This document shows positions 46,460 through 56,557 of a stretch of 64,000 nt of DNA, one piece after another (the first letter of the stretch is position 1; every line of letters begins with the position of its first letter). Position numbers and translations under genes: made by a program. The DNA lies in NCBI RefSeq assembly GCF_902859915.1, contig NZ_CADIKK010000004.1, positions 229,775 through 293,774 on the forward strand, given 5' to 3'. This DNA comes from Paraburkholderia ultramafica. Its GTDB lineage: Bacteria > Pseudomonadota > Gammaproteobacteria > Burkholderiales > Burkholderiaceae. The notes under the pieces were generated by a model. It did no database searches, was not told the DNA's origin, and saw nothing but the letters and a program-made list of their open reading frames with translations.

Positions 46460-48100
46460 TCATTCGGCCGCTGGGAAATTCTGCTGCAGGGCAGCGGCGA
46501 CCCGCATCAGCACATCGTCCCAGTCGCCTCGCTGCGTCTGGGTGAATAGCCGCAAGCCCGGATACCAGGGACTGTCGTCTCGTCCACGCAGCCAGCGCCA
46601 GCAGCCCGCGAAGCGGTTGAGCAGCCAGACCGGCTTGCCCAGCGCGGCGGCAAGATGCGCCACCGAGGTATCGACGGAAATCACCAGATCGAGGGTCTCG
46701 ATCAGTGCCGCGGTATCCGCGAAGTCCGTCAGTTCATCGGTCCAGTCCGTTAGACGCGCCTTGCTGGCGGCGTCGGCACGCTTCGCGGGATCGTCGGTCT
46801 TTTGCAGACTGACCCAGTGCACTTGCCGCAGCGCGAGCAGCGGCGCGATCTGCTCGACCGCGAGACTGCGCCGCTGGTCCACCGCAATGCCCGAATGGCC
46901 GCCCGCCCACACCACGCCGACGCGCGGTAAATGCGCGGTCGGCAGCGCTGCGAAGCGTGCGCGCCAGGTGGCGGCGCGCGCGGCGTCGGCGTGCAGATAA
47001 GGAAGCGCGGCCGGGATCGTGGCGACTCGTGTATCGAACGCCATCGGCAGGGACATCAGTGGACAGTAGCGGTCCCAGTTGTGCAGTTCGGCCGGCACCG
47101 CGTCGAGCAGCACGAGACCCGGCCAGCGTGCGCACAACGACTGCTCGTACAGGCGGCGCAATGGCGGCGGGCAGACATAGCCCACTTGGGAAAAGCGCTC
47201 GAGCGCCAACGGCAGGTAGCGCACGAACTGCAGACTGTCGCCATAGCCTTGCTCGTCGAGCACGAGCAGACGTTCGTCGGGTGCACGCCCCGTTCGCGTG
47301 CCGCAGGTGCCGTGGGTGCCGCAGGTGCCGCAGGTGCCGCAGGTGCCGCAGGTGCCGAGCGTAGCGGACGCCCCCTCGCCCGACCAGCGCAGCAGCAGCG
47401 CCACTTGCACAGGCGCCGGCGCGGGCCGTCCATCAGCCAGCTTGAAGCTGACCCAGCGGTCTTCGAAATACGGCCACGCCTCTTCGTAGCGGCCGCAGGC
47501 GAGCAAAACCATTGCCAGGTTGTTGCGCGCGACGAGGTTCGCGGGCGCCAGTTCGATAGCGCGCCGGTAGTGCCGCTCGGCCTCTTCCAATGCGCCGAGA
47601 TCCGCGTAGATGCGCCCCAGATTGTTGTGTGCCGCCGAGTGGTCCGGGTCGATTTCGAGCGTTCGACGGTAGCTGAGCGCGGCGTCCTCGATACGGTCGA
47701 GATGTTGCAGCGTCAGTGCGAGGTTGTAGTGGAGCGCCACGAAGTCCGGCTGCAGCGCGAGCCCTCGCCGCAGACTGTCGACGGCGCTCGCAAAGTCGGC
47801 GAGTTTGAGTTGAATCGCGTAAAGCGTGTTGTACAGGATCGGCTCGGGACGAATCTGGATCGCGCGTTCGAGCCAGTGCCGTGCGCTTTGCGTGTGGCCG
47901 GAAGCAAGCGCAAGCAGGCCTTGCAGATGGAGCGCGCCGACATGCTCGCTGTCCTGCCCGAGGATCCGATCGACGAGCGTCTGCACCACGTCGAAGCGAC
48001 GGGCTTGATAGGCCGCCACGGCCTCATCGTGAAGGGACGATGTGTGGTCGGATTGGGCTGGCGAGGGGACGGGCATGGTTGACGAACGAGGAGCGTCCAT
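46460..48100 (-). CDS. TPR protein with glycosyltransferase-like C-terminus
   Basis: The product of about 546 residues has several tetratricopeptide repeats in the first half (VALHYNLALTLQHLDRIEDA, AAHNNLGRIYADLGALEEAE). Its C-terminal domain ends in DLVISVDTSVAHLAAALGKP, a motif shared by O-GlcNAc-transferase-like and heptosyltransferase-like proteins. It may glycosylate a protein or envelope component, but the acceptor is unknown. A 63-bp tract of 9-bp repeats encodes seven Gly-Thr-Xaa triplets between the two parts. The start is uncertain (ATG 48100 used; ATG 48076 and TTG 48145 are alternatives). It is a single gene. Confidence 0.83.
   Translation of the reverse strand: MDAPRSSTMPVPSPAQSDHTSSLHDEAVAAYQARRFDVVQTLVDRILGQDSEHVGALHLQGLLALASGHTQSARHWLERAIQIRPEPILYNTLYAIQLKLADFASAVDSLRRGLALQPDFVALHYNLALTLQHLDRIEDAALSYRRTLEIDPDHSAAHNNLGRIYADLGALEEAERHYRRAIELAPANLVARNNLAMVLLACGRYEEAWPYFEDRWVSFKLADGRPAPAPVQVALLLRWSGEGASATLGTCGTCGTCGTCGTHGTCGTRTGRAPDERLLVLDEQGYGDSLQFVRYLPLALERFSQVGYVCPPPLRRLYEQSLCARWPGLVLLDAVPAELHNWDRYCPLMSLPMAFDTRVATIPAALPYLHADAARAATWRARFAALPTAHLPRVGVVWAGGHSGIAVDQRRSLAVEQIAPLLALRQVHWVSLQKTDDPAKRADAASKARLTDWTDELTDFADTAALIETLDLVISVDTSVAHLAAALGKPVWLLNRFAGCWRWLRGRDDSPWYPGLRLFTQTQRGDWDDVLMRVAAALQQNFPAAE
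47294..47356. repeat. Seven 9-bp units encoding Gly-Thr-Cys repeats
   Basis: On the minus strand GGCACCTGC occurs four times in succession, then GGCACCCAC, GGCACCTGC and GGCACGCGA. The unit is three codons long, so copy number can change without shifting the frame. Confidence 0.95.
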
Positions 48101-48367
48101 GACGCGCCGGGCCGGTCGCTGTGAGCGGCACAGGCGGACCGGCAAACACGGCTTGATGAAGGAGAGGGTTTTTCAGCAGCGCGTGCAATGCACCGTGCCG
48201 CTCGATTTCTATCGAGCGGAAATTATGTTTGAGCTGCTGTCGGGAGTCTTTAAGAGCGTTCTGAAACGCGTTGCGCTTTGCGTTGATGCGAGGTACGGTA
48301 CAACGTACTCGCGCCCGCCATCTCCCGCCACGCCCGGCTCGCGTCGCCATGGGCACATTGCCACCGC
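48101..48367. other. Intergenic region between clsB and the TPR gene
   Basis: About 270 bases contain no gene or clear hairpin. It must contain the promoter of the TPR gene, since clsB ends at its other edge. Confidence 0.4.
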
Positions 48368-49627
48368 CTAATCGTACCCACCCACCGTCAACAGCTTCAT
48401 CGCCACCCGATAGCTCGTATAAGCAAGCCAATTGAGCGCCCGTTCGCCGGCCGGACGCGATTCGTAGTGCGCCTCGTCGATACGGCGCGCATCCTTGAAC
48501 GCGTCGAGGATCGCCTCGCGCAGCGTTTCGATCGACGGGTCATTCACCAGCACCACATTCGCCTCGTTGTTGAGCATCAAACTCAGCGCATCCAGGTTCG
48601 ACGAGCCCACGGTCCCCCAGTTCGAATCCACCACCGCGACCTTGCCATGCAGCAGCGTCTTTTCATACTCGGCGATCTGCACGCCGGCCCTGAGCAACGC
48701 GTGATAAAGGAACGGCACCGCGTAGTCGAGCGCCTTGAACTCCTTGCGCCCGATGATGAGCTTCACCACCACGCCGCGCCGCGCCGCGAACACCAGCGAG
48801 CGCCGCAGCTTGCGCCCCGGCATGAAGTACGGATTGGCGAGCAGTATCTCGTGACGCGCCTGGCCGATCGCGGCCAGATACGCCTTTTCGATCGCGCGGC
48901 GGTTGATCAGGTTGTCGCGCGCGACGAATGCCACGCACGGTTGCCCCCCTGCCCACAATTCCTCGTTACGGCGGCGGCGCCGCCGTCGCAAACTGCCGAG
49001 CGACGTCGAGGTCTTCTGCCCGAGGTCCGGCTCCATCGCCTCGAACGGCCGATGGCCGAGTTGAATCCGGCGCCACTGCACCTCGAACGCCTGGCGGACA
49101 TCGGCGATCACCGGTCCGTGCAACTCGACCGCGAAGTCCCAGCGCCGATAAGGCAGCGTCTCGCCGTTGTTCTCGTAGTCGTCGACGATGTTGATTCCGC
49201 CGCAATACGCAAATTGATCGTCGATCACCGCCAGTTTGCGGTGCGTGCGCGAAAAGCCGAAGCGGCCGAATAGATGCGGGTTGTAGACGCGATGATCGAT
49301 GCCGCCAAGCAGCCACTCGTTGAACATCGGCAGACGCGCGGTGCCGATGCCGTCGGTGATCACGCGCACCTTCACGCCGCGCGAGGCTGCGCGCAGCAAC
49401 GCCCCGCTGACCGCCTGGCCGGCGTTGTCGTCGCAGAAGATATAGGTTTCGAGAACCACGTCATGCTGCGCGGCATCGACACGCTCGACCAGCGTGCTGA
49501 AATATTCATCGCCTGAGCGCAGCAGTTTGACGTCGTTGTCGCTGGTGAAACGATAACGCTGCCAATAGCGTCGGCCAAGCAGCGTGTGCCGCAGTCGGGT
49601 GAAACGGCTCGCGCCGCCCGAGCTCAC
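48368..49627 (-). CDS. clsB: Cardiolipin synthase ClsB-like phospholipase D protein
   Basis: The 419-residue product has two HKD motifs: THRKLAVIDDQFAYCGGINI (about residue 128) and LHGKVAVVDSNWGTVGSSNL (about residue 315). It has no strong N-terminal membrane helices, as in ClsB. The enzyme would join phospholipids to make cardiolipin. It starts at GTG 49627, overlapping the nudB stop by four bases (GTGA), so the two are translationally coupled. Confidence 0.92.
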   Translation of the reverse strand: MSSGGASRFTRLRHTLLGRRYWQRYRFTSDNDVKLLRSGDEYFSTLVERVDAAQHDVVLETYIFCDDNAGQAVSGALLRAASRGVKVRVITDGIGTARLPMFNEWLLGGIDHRVYNPHLFGRFGFSRTHRKLAVIDDQFAYCGGINIVDDYENNGETLPYRRWDFAVELHGPVIADVRQAFEVQWRRIQLGHRPFEAMEPDLGQKTSTSLGSLRRRRRRRNEELWAGGQPCVAFVARDNLINRRAIEKAYLAAIGQARHEILLANPYFMPGRKLRRSLVFAARRGVVVKLIIGRKEFKALDYAVPFLYHALLRAGVQIAEYEKTLLHGKVAVVDSNWGTVGSSNLDALSLMLNNEANVVLVNDPSIETLREAILDAFKDARRIDEAHYESRPAGERALNWLAYTSYRVAMKLLTVGGYD

Positions 49628-50127
49628 CGGCCACGCTCCCCGGAGAGCCGGTCTGCCGCGCTCCGCCCAAGCCGCCTCGGCAACTGCAGGATCGCATCGG
49701 CATTCGACGACGAGAAGCAGCGCGACGCCGCCTCTTCATACGGCAACCAGAGAAACGCGGTGTGCTCGCGCGGCGCGAGCGTCACCTCGATCTGCTCGGG
49801 CACCTGTACGCTGAACCAGTGCTCGGTGTTGTGGATCACGCCTTCGGCATAACGATGGCGGAACTCCGGGTAGATCTCATATTCGATCGAATAGTGCCAG
49901 TCGAACAACGCGCTTTGCGGCACCCACGCTCCGCCGATCACGATGCCGGTCTCCTCGGCGACTTCGCGCACGGCCGTTTCGATGAGCGGTTCGTCGAGCT
50001 GATCTTTGGAGCCCGTCACCGACTGCCAGAATCCTGCATGATCGGCGCGCTCGATCAGCAGCACGCCGAGCGCGGGCGTATGAATGATGACGAGTACGGA
50101 TTGCGGAATCTTCGGCGGTTTCGGCAT
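49624..50127 (-). CDS. nudB: Dihydroneopterin triphosphate diphosphatase
   Basis: The 167-residue NUDIX enzyme has the box GSKDQLDEPLIETAVREVAEET followed by GI (about residues 39-62), here with an Asp-Gln-Leu insertion typical of NudB. In folate synthesis it removes pyrophosphate from dihydroneopterin triphosphate. ATG 50127 (MPKPPKIPQSVLVIIHTP) is preferred over ATG 50163. It lies between aspS and clsB on the same strand, behind a terminator. Confidence 0.9.
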   Translation of the reverse strand: MPKPPKIPQSVLVIIHTPALGVLLIERADHAGFWQSVTGSKDQLDEPLIETAVREVAEETGIVIGGAWVPQSALFDWHYSIEYEIYPEFRHRYAEGVIHNTEHWFSVQVPEQIEVTLAPREHTAFLWLPYEEAASRCFSSSNADAILQLPRRLGRSAADRLSGERGR

Positions 50128-50221
50128 GGTGTAAAAACTGGGCGCAACGCTTGCGCGGTACATGTCGGCGAGTGGTCGAATGAGCGATCGAAAGCAGTTG
50201 CTTCGACTGTAACGTAAAAAA

Positions 50222-50260
50222 CGAAAAAGGCGCCGGGAGTTTCCTCCCGCGCCTTTTTCG
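50222..50260 (-). terminator. Strong terminator after aspS
   Basis: CGAAAAAGGCGC pairs with GCGCCTTTTTCG, and GGGAG pairs with CTCCC inside, with one bulged base. It lies about 75 bases beyond the aspS stop on the minus strand and just upstream of nudB, and could act in both directions. Confidence 0.85.
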
Positions 50261-50333
50261 TGTGCTCTTGCTGTCGTTTTCAGACAGCACCCATTTGACT
50301 CAAGCTCGCTGCTTCAAGCCTTGCTTCAAGCCA

Positions 50334-52133
50334 TTACGCCTTCGGTTCCGGTGTACGCAAACGGATGTGCAGTTCGCGCAACTGGCGCTCATCCACTTCG
50401 CTCGGCGCCTGCGTGAGCAGACACTGCGCGCGTTGCGTCTTCGGGAACGCGATCACGTCGCGAATCGAATCGGCGCCGGCCATCATCGTGACGATGCGGT
50501 CCAGACCGAACGCGATACCGCCGTGCGGCGGCGCCCCGTATTGCAGCGCGTCGAGCAGGAAGCCGAACTTGGCTTGCGCTTCTTCCGCGTTGATCTTCAG
50601 CGCGCGGAACACCTTGCTCTGCACTTCCTCACGGTGGATACGCACCGAACCGCCGCCGATTTCCCAGCCGTTCAGCACCATGTCGTAGGCCTTCGCGAGA
50701 CAGCGCGCCGGGTCCGTTTCGAGGTACTCGAGGTGCTCGTCCTTCGGGCTCGTGAACGGGTGATGCGCGGCGACGTAGCGGTTGTCTTCCTCGTCGTACT
50801 CGAACATCGGGAAGTCGACCACCCACAGCGGCTTCCAGCCGGACTCGACCAGACCATTGGCCTTGCCGAATTCCGAATGACCGATCTTCAGACGCAGTGC
50901 GCCCAGGCTGTCGTTCACCACCTTCGCGCGATCCGCCGCGAAGAAAATGATGTCGCCGTCTTGCGCGCCGGTGCGCTCGATGATCGCCTTGACCGCTTCG
51001 TCGTGCAGGTTCTTGACGATCGGGCTTTGCAGACCGTCACGGCCCTTCGCGACTTCGTTGACCTTGATCCACGCCAGACCCTTCGCGCCGTAGATGCGCA
51101 CGAATTCCGTGTAGCTGTCGATATCGCCACGCGAAAGTTCGCCGCCCTTCGGCACGCGGATCGCCGCGACGCGGCCGTCCTTCGTGTTGGCCGGCGTGCT
51201 GAACACCTTGAAGTCGACGTCCTTGACCGCATCCGTGAGGTCCGTGAATTCGAGCTTCACACGCAGGTCCGGCTTGTCCGAACCGAAGCGGCGCATTGCT
51301 TCCGAATACAGCATGACCGGGAATTTCTCGTCCAGCGTGATGCCGATCGTTTCCTTGAACACGTGACGGATCATCGCTTCGAACAGATCGCGGATTTCCT
51401 GTTCCGACAGGAACGAGGTTTCACAGTCGATCTGCGTGAATTCCGGTTGACGGTCGGCGCGCAGGTCTTCGTCGCGGAAGCACTTGACGATCTGGTAGTA
51501 GCGATCGAAGTTCGCCACCATCAGCAGCTGCTTGAACAGCTGCGGCGACTGCGGCAGCGCGAAGAACTGACCCGGGTTGGTACGCGACGGCACCAGGTAG
51601 TCGCGCGCGCCTTCCGGCGTGCTCTTCGTGAGCATCGGCGTTTCGATGTCGATGAAGCCTTGCGCGTCGAGGTACTTGCGCACTTCGATTGCGACGCGGT
51701 AACGCAGACGCAGGTTGTGCTGCATCTGCGGACGGCGCAGGTCGAGCACACGGTGCGTCAGACGCGTGGTTTCCGACAGGTTGTCGTCGTCGAGCTGGAA
51801 CGGCGGCGTGATCGACGCGTTCAGCACGATCAGCTCGTGGCACAGCACTTCGATCTTGCCGCTCTTCAGCGCGGCGTTGGTCGTGCCTTCCGGACGGCTG
51901 CGCACGACACCCTTGATCTGCAGGCAGAACTCGTTGCGCACGCCTTCGGCGGCCTTGAACATCTCCGCGCGGTCCGGGTCGCAGACGACCTGAACGAGCC
52001 CTTCGCGATCGCGCAGGTCGATGAAGATGACGCCGCCATGGTCGCGGCGGCGGCTCACCCAGCCGCACAGCGAGACGGATTGGCCCAGCAGTTCTTCGGT
52101 CACCAGACCGCAGTATTCAGATCTCATCGACAT
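50334..52133 (-). CDS. aspS: Aspartyl-tRNA synthetase
   Basis: The 599-residue class II enzyme has an OB-fold anticodon domain ([20 protein letters not shown]), motif 2 [20 protein letters not shown] and motif 3 [15 protein letters not shown], plus the bacterial GAD insertion. It charges tRNA-Asp; some betaproteobacterial versions also mischarge tRNA-Asn, which sequence inspection cannot settle. The start is ATG 52133, with ATG 52127 also possible. It follows DUF502 after 76 bases. Confidence 0.97.
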   Translation of the reverse strand: MSMRSEYCGLVTEELLGQSVSLCGWVSRRRDHGGVIFIDLRDREGLVQVVCDPDRAEMFKAAEGVRNEFCLQIKGVVRSRPEGTTNAALKSGKIEVLCHELIVLNASITPPFQLDDDNLSETTRLTHRVLDLRRPQMQHNLRLRYRVAIEVRKYLDAQGFIDIETPMLTKSTPEGARDYLVPSRTNPGQFFALPQSPQLFKQLLMVANFDRYYQIVKCFRDEDLRADRQPEFTQIDCETSFLSEQEIRDLFEAMIRHVFKETIGITLDEKFPVMLYSEAMRRFGSDKPDLRVKLEFTDLTDAVKDVDFKVFSTPANTKDGRVAAIRVPKGGELSRGDIDSYTEFVRIYGAKGLAWIKVNEVAKGRDGLQSPIVKNLHDEAVKAIIERTGAQDGDIIFFAADRAKVVNDSLGALRLKIGHSEFGKANGLVESGWKPLWVVDFPMFEYDEEDNRYVAAHHPFTSPKDEHLEYLETDPARCLAKAYDMVLNGWEIGGGSVRIHREEVQSKVFRALKINAEEAQAKFGFLLDALQYGAPPHGGIAFGLDRIVTMMAGADSIRDVIAFPKTQRAQCLLTQAPSEVDERQLRELHIRLRTPEPKA

Positions 52134-52209
52134 GATGTTTGTCTTTCGTTTTGCATTGGTTGAACGGCGCGCCGCAGTTGAACACTGCGTGAAACACTGC
52201 GCACCGGCA

Positions 52210-52872
52210 TTACAGCGGAGGCTCGACTGTCGTGCGGCGCACCGGCGCCGACGGCGCCGGCGGCGCGGACGGTGCCACGACGCCCATCGAGACGATGTAC
52301 TTGAGCGCAGCGTCGACCGTCATGTCGAGCTCGATCACTTCGCTCTTGGGCACCATCAGGAAGAAGCCGGAGGTTGGGTTCGGCGTAGTCGGCACATACA
52401 CGCTGACGTAATCTTCTTTCAGGTGGTTGACCACGTCGCCGCCGGGAACGCCGGTCAGAAACGCGATCGTATAGGAGCCGCGGCGCGGGTACTCGATCAG
52501 GAGCGCCTTGCGGAACGCATTGCCGCTGCTCGACAGCAGGGTGTCGGACACCTGCTTGACGCTGGTGTAGAGCGGGCCGACCACCGGTATGTGGGCGACC
52601 AGCAGTTCCCACCACTTCACGAGCTTCTGCCCGATGAAGTTCTGCGTCAACAGCCCGACAACAAAGATGAACGCGAGCGTGAGCACCGCGCCGAGGCCGG
52701 GCAGTCGATAGCCGATCGCGCGTTCCGGCTGCCAGGAAGTTGGCAGCAGCAGCAGCGTCTGGTCCATCGTGCCGATGATCAGACCGAGCACCCACAATGT
52801 GATAGCCAGAGGCACCAGCACCAGCAGGCCAGTCAGGAACACCGATTTGAGCGTCGTTTTTTTCGTCGTCAT
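52210..52872 (-). CDS. DUF502 inner-membrane protein
   Basis: The 220-residue product has two long N-terminal hydrophobic segments ([22 protein letters not shown] and [14 protein letters not shown]). A soluble domain follows with [16 protein letters not shown] and [16 protein letters not shown], the DUF502 signature. The family is conserved near aspS in Burkholderia-type genomes, but its role is unknown. It follows fmdB after 75 bases. Confidence 0.92.
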   Translation of the reverse strand: MTTKKTTLKSVFLTGLLVLVPLAITLWVLGLIIGTMDQTLLLLPTSWQPERAIGYRLPGLGAVLTLAFIFVVGLLTQNFIGQKLVKWWELLVAHIPVVGPLYTSVKQVSDTLLSSSGNAFRKALLIEYPRRGSYTIAFLTGVPGGDVVNHLKEDYVSVYVPTTPNPTSGFFLMVPKSEVIELDMTVDAALKYIVSMGVVAPSAPPAPSAPVRRTTVEPPL

Positions 52873-52947
52873 GTGTACCGCCAGAAAGCCGCGCGAGCCG
52901 AAGCCCTACGCGCGGCGTGTGCGCCGCCCCTGTGGGCGGCAGTCCCA

Positions 52948-53337
52948 CTAGGCGTTGCCGGCACCGCTCGAGCTCGCCGAAGCGGCCGGTGCGGCAGCAG
53001 GCGCGGCCGGCATAGCGGCTGCGCTCGATGAACCGGCTGCGGCCGGGGCCGTGTCGGATTTGGCGGCGCCGTTATTGGCGGGCGCCGCATTCTCGCTCGC
53101 GCCATTCGACGCGCCGTTCGCGTCGGGCTTGGCCGGCGCGCTGGTGCCGCCATTGCCGCCGCGGAAATCGGTCACATACCAGCCGGAGCCCTTCAACTGG
53201 AAACCGGCAGCAGTGACCTGCTTGCGAAAGGTGTCTTTCCCGCATTCGGGACACTGCGTCAACTGCGGGTCGCTGATCTTCTGAAGCACGTCCTTCCCGA
53301 AGCCGCATGACTCGCAACGATAAGCGTAGATCGGCAT
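52948..53337 (-). CDS. FmdB-family zinc ribbon protein
   Basis: The 129-residue product starts MPIYAYRCESCGFGKDVLQK and has a second CPEC, giving a four-cysteine zinc ribbon (Cys8, Cys11 and the CPEC pair near residue 33). The segment QLKGSGWYVTDFRGG is typical of the family. The last 65 residues are Ala/Ser/Pro-rich low complexity. FmdB-type regulators or assembly factors have no firm function in proteobacteria. It heads the DUF502-aspS run. Confidence 0.92.
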   Translation of the reverse strand: MPIYAYRCESCGFGKDVLQKISDPQLTQCPECGKDTFRKQVTAAGFQLKGSGWYVTDFRGGNGGTSAPAKPDANGASNGASENAAPANNGAAKSDTAPAAAGSSSAAAMPAAPAAAPAASASSSGAGNA

Positions 53338-53519
53338 GAACTTTTCCCTACTGAAATCTTGTAAACGCTTGCAAAGCCTTGAATTATAGCCGCAAACGAT
53401 ATCCGTCCCGTGGATTTCGGGAACCGATGCTCGACGCGACCGCCGTTGCGGTAAGTTGGGGCGGCCGCGGTCGAATCAAGTGCGGCCCGGGCGGTGCCTG
53501 AGCGCGGCGGCGTGCGCCC

Positions 53520-54143
53520 TCATGCGCGGCGGCGCCAGCTGAGCCAGCGCTCACGTCCGGCAAAAACGGCGATCGAATCGGTCACGGCTTCGTCTTCGAT
53601 CAGCTCGAAGTATGGCGTGAGCAGCGCATCGAGTTCGGCGCGCTCGATACCGAACGGCGGCCCTTTGGGCGTCGCACCGATGAAATAGAAACCCGCGAGC
53701 AGCCCGCCGCCGGGCAGTAGCGCGGCCATCCGGCGGACGTAGTCCGTGCGGCGTGCCGGCGGCAACGCGCAGAGGAACGCGCGCTCGTAGATCCACCCGG
53801 GCGTGAAAGGCGGCTCATAGGTGAAGAAATCCGCCTGTTCCACCAGTTGCGCGTGCTGCGCGCCCAGTTGCTCGTGCGCTGCCGCGACGGCCGCCGGCGA
53901 GAAGTCGATCGCGCGAACCAGGTTGCCCTGTCGGGCGAGCCAGACTGCTTCGTACGCGCTGCCGCAGCCTGGAATCAGCACGGCGGCGTCGCTGTGACGC
54001 CCGGCGAATGAACGGAACGCCGACGGCACGCCCGCCTGGTCCCACGGCATGAAGCCGCGCTCGAAGCGCTCGTCCCAGAACGCCGGCGAGTTGGGGTCGC
54101 GGGTCTCGAAGTCGGGCGAAGAAGATTGGGTCGGGTCGCTCAT
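53520..54143 (-). CDS. TPMT-family SAM-dependent methyltransferase
   Basis: The 207-residue product has WDERFERGFMPWDQAGVP and the SAM loop VLIPGCGSAYEAVWLARQGN, the pattern of the thiopurine S-methyltransferase family. The substrate is unknown; relatives methylate thiols, selenium or tellurium compounds. ATG 54143 is used, since the frame upstream overlaps ubiB. It follows ubiB after 23 bases and may share its transcript. Confidence 0.88.
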   Translation of the reverse strand: MSDPTQSSSPDFETRDPNSPAFWDERFERGFMPWDQAGVPSAFRSFAGRHSDAAVLIPGCGSAYEAVWLARQGNLVRAIDFSPAAVAAAHEQLGAQHAQLVEQADFFTYEPPFTPGWIYERAFLCALPPARRTDYVRRMAALLPGGGLLAGFYFIGATPKGPPFGIERAELDALLTPYFELIEDEAVTDSIAVFAGRERWLSWRRRA

Positions 54144-54166
54144 CGGATGCCTCGCAGGGTATGCAA

Positions 54167-55744
54167 TCAACCGCCGTAAGCCAGCGCGAGAAACGCCCGC
54201 GCCAGCACCGCACCGACCCCGACCGCCACGCCGAACAGCAGCAAACCTTGCAGCAGGCGGTTGGTGCGCTTCTGCTCGAGCAGAATCTGGCGAATTATGT
54301 CGTCGTTCACGCCGCGCGTATTGTCGTGCCGCTCGGCGAGCACGTGATGGATCAGGCGCGGCAACTGCGGCAGCGTCTTGCTCCACTGCGGCGCTTCGAT
54401 CTTCAGACGCTCGTACCAGCCGCGCACGCCGATCTGCTCGTTCATCCAGCGTTCGAGATAGGGCTTCGCCGTCTTCCACAGATCCAGCTCCGGATCAAGC
54501 GAGCGGCCGAGCCCTTCCACGTTCAGCATGGTTTTTTGCAGCAACACCAGTTGCGGCTGAATTTCGACGTTGAAACGGCGCGAGGTTGAGAACAGTCGCA
54601 TCAGCACCTGGCCGAGCGAAATATCTTTCAGCGCGCGGTCGAAATACGGCTCGCAGACCGCACGGATCGCGCTTTCGAGTTCTTCGACGCGGGTCGTCGG
54701 CGGCACCCAGCCAGACTCCAGATGCAGCGTCGCGACGCGGTGGTAGTCGCGTTTGAAGAACGCGAGGAAATTCTGTGCGAGATAGTTCTTGTCGAAATCC
54801 GACAGCGCGCCGATGATGCCGAAGTCCAGCGCGATATAGCGGCCGAAGTGCTCTTGATCGAGGCTCACCTGAATGTTGCCCGGGTGCATGTCGGCGTGGA
54901 AGAACCCGTCGCGGAACACCTGGGTAAAGAAAATCTCGACGCCTTCGCGCGCCAGCTTCGGAATGTCGACGCCCGCCGCGCGCAGCGTCTCGACCTGGCT
55001 GATCGGCACGCCGACCATGCGCTCCATCACCAGCACCGTGGGCGTGCAAAACTCCCAGTACATCTCCGGCACCAGCAGCAGATCGAGCCCGACGAAATTA
55101 CGCCGCAACTGGCTGCCGTTGGCCGCCTCGCGCATCAGATCGAGTTCGTCGTGCAGGTATTTGTCGAATTCGGCGACCACCTCGCGCGGCTTCAGGCGCT
55201 TGCCGTCGGCCCACAGGCGCTCGGCCCACACGGCAATGTCGCGCAGCAACGCGAGGTCGGAGTCGATCACCGGCAGCATGTTCGGGCGCAGCACCTTCAC
55301 CGCGACCGCCTTGCCCGCATGCTGGCCGGCCTTCACCTTCGCGAAGTGCACCTGCGCGATCGACGCGCTCGCCACCGGCACTCGCTCGAAATCGTCGAAC
55401 ATCACGTCGACCGGTGCGCCGAGCGACTTCTCGACCAGCCCGATCGCAACCGCCGAATCGAACGGCGGCACCTGATCCTGGAGCTTCGCCAGTTCGTTGG
55501 CGATGTCCACCGGCAACAGGTCGCGCCGCGTGGACAGCACCTGGCCGAACTTCACGAAGATCGGCCCGAGGCTTTCGAGCGCAAGCCGCAAACGCACGCC
55601 CGGCGGCGCGTCGAACTTGCGCCCGAGCGTGGTGATACGCAGCAGCAAACGCACGCGCCGGTCGTTGATGCGGCCCAGCATCATTTCATCGAGGCCGAAA
55701 CGGATGACGGTGAAAAAAATCTTGAGGAAACGCAGAAAACGCAT
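54167..55744 (-). CDS. ubiB: Ubiquinone biosynthesis ABC1-kinase UbiB
   Basis: The 525-residue atypical kinase shows the KxGQ motif [44 protein letters not shown] and [16 protein letters not shown]. Two membrane helices close the protein ([20 protein letters not shown]). UbiB assists ubiquinone synthesis as an ATPase or kinase-like factor. It lies 15 bases after ubiJ. The length is typical. Confidence 0.97.
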   Translation of the reverse strand: MRFLRFLKIFFTVIRFGLDEMMLGRINDRRVRLLLRITTLGRKFDAPPGVRLRLALESLGPIFVKFGQVLSTRRDLLPVDIANELAKLQDQVPPFDSAVAIGLVEKSLGAPVDVMFDDFERVPVASASIAQVHFAKVKAGQHAGKAVAVKVLRPNMLPVIDSDLALLRDIAVWAERLWADGKRLKPREVVAEFDKYLHDELDLMREAANGSQLRRNFVGLDLLLVPEMYWEFCTPTVLVMERMVGVPISQVETLRAAGVDIPKLAREGVEIFFTQVFRDGFFHADMHPGNIQVSLDQEHFGRYIALDFGIIGALSDFDKNYLAQNFLAFFKRDYHRVATLHLESGWVPPTTRVEELESAIRAVCEPYFDRALKDISLGQVLMRLFSTSRRFNVEIQPQLVLLQKTMLNVEGLGRSLDPELDLWKTAKPYLERWMNEQIGVRGWYERLKIEAPQWSKTLPQLPRLIHHVLAERHDNTRGVNDDIIRQILLEQKRTNRLLQGLLLFGVAVGVGAVLARAFLALAYGG

Positions 55745-55759
55745 GGTTGTGCCCGGTGA

Positions 55760-56404
55760 CTAGCGCGTGCCGCGCAACGTGGCGGCGCCGCCCGGCGCAT
55801 CGGCGCCGCGGGCTTCGACCTTCTGTTCAAGACGCTCGATGTGTTTTTCCACGCGGGCCAAGGCGTCGCGCGCGCGGGCCAGTTCGACGTTGAAATCGTC
55901 AAGCGCGGCGCGGCGCACCAGTTGCGGATTCTCGTCGAGCAGATATTCGGCGGCCGTGTCGAGCAGGTTGCGGCCGGTGCGTTGCACATGCTCGCCGACC
56001 GTACGCACGACCGACGCAACCCGCCAGGCCGGACCGTCGCCGATCAGCTTCGCCAGGTCTTCTTCCGGCTCCCAGCGCAGATGCTCGGCGAGCTTGGCGA
56101 GCACGGTGGCGAACTCGGCGTCGCCCTCGATCTTCACGTGCTTCATCACGGCGGCCTGGCCGCCTTGCACGAAAGCCGGCAGCGCGTCGGACGGCACCGA
56201 GATGGTCACGTCGAACTGGTGCGCGTCGGCTTCGCCGATCGCGGCCAGATAGCCGTCCGGTTGCACCAGCAATGTCAGGACGACCGGTGGACATGACAGT
56301 CGAGCGGTCTTGCCGGCGTAGGGGGCGAGGCGCTCGCGAGCCCACGATTCGCGGGCGAGCAGATGATTGACAGCAGCAGCGAAGGGCTTGGCGGCGAGGG
56401 TCAT
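55760..56404 (-). CDS. ubiJ: Ubiquinone biosynthesis accessory factor UbiJ (SCP2 domain)
   Basis: The 214-residue product has an SCP2-like lipid-binding domain (AHQFDVTISVPSDALPAFVQ, VKIEGDAEFATVLAKLAEHL) and a C-terminal coiled coil (ARARDALARVEKHIERLEQK). UbiJ organises late ubiquinone-synthesis enzymes. In E. coli the order is ubiE-ubiJ-ubiB; here a Tim44-like gene lies between ubiE and ubiJ, and a terminator ends 12 bases before the ubiJ start. No clear Shine-Dalgarno element precedes ATG 56404. Confidence 0.9.
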   Translation of the reverse strand: MTLAAKPFAAAVNHLLARESWARERLAPYAGKTARLSCPPVVLTLLVQPDGYLAAIGEADAHQFDVTISVPSDALPAFVQGGQAAVMKHVKIEGDAEFATVLAKLAEHLRWEPEEDLAKLIGDGPAWRVASVVRTVGEHVQRTGRNLLDTAAEYLLDENPQLVRRAALDDFNVELARARDALARVEKHIERLEQKVEARGADAPGGAATLRGTR

Positions 56405-56415
56405 CGAAAGTGGCA

Positions 56416-56452
56416 AGAAAAAACCCGCGCGAACGAGGTGCTCGCGCGGGTT
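56416..56452 (-). terminator. Terminator immediately upstream of ubiJ
   Basis: On the minus strand AACCCGCGCGA pairs with TCGCGCGGGTT and runs into TTTTTT. It lies about 105 bases after the Tim44-like gene and 12 bases before the ubiJ start. Confidence 0.85.
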
Positions 56453-56557
56453 CCTATTGTAACGTCCGTTCGCTTCGCGGCCTGCTATGCCGAACGGCCA
56501 ACGCAATGCGCAAAATCAGGAAGAGCCGCACCGCCCCGGCTCTCTCCCACTCATGGT

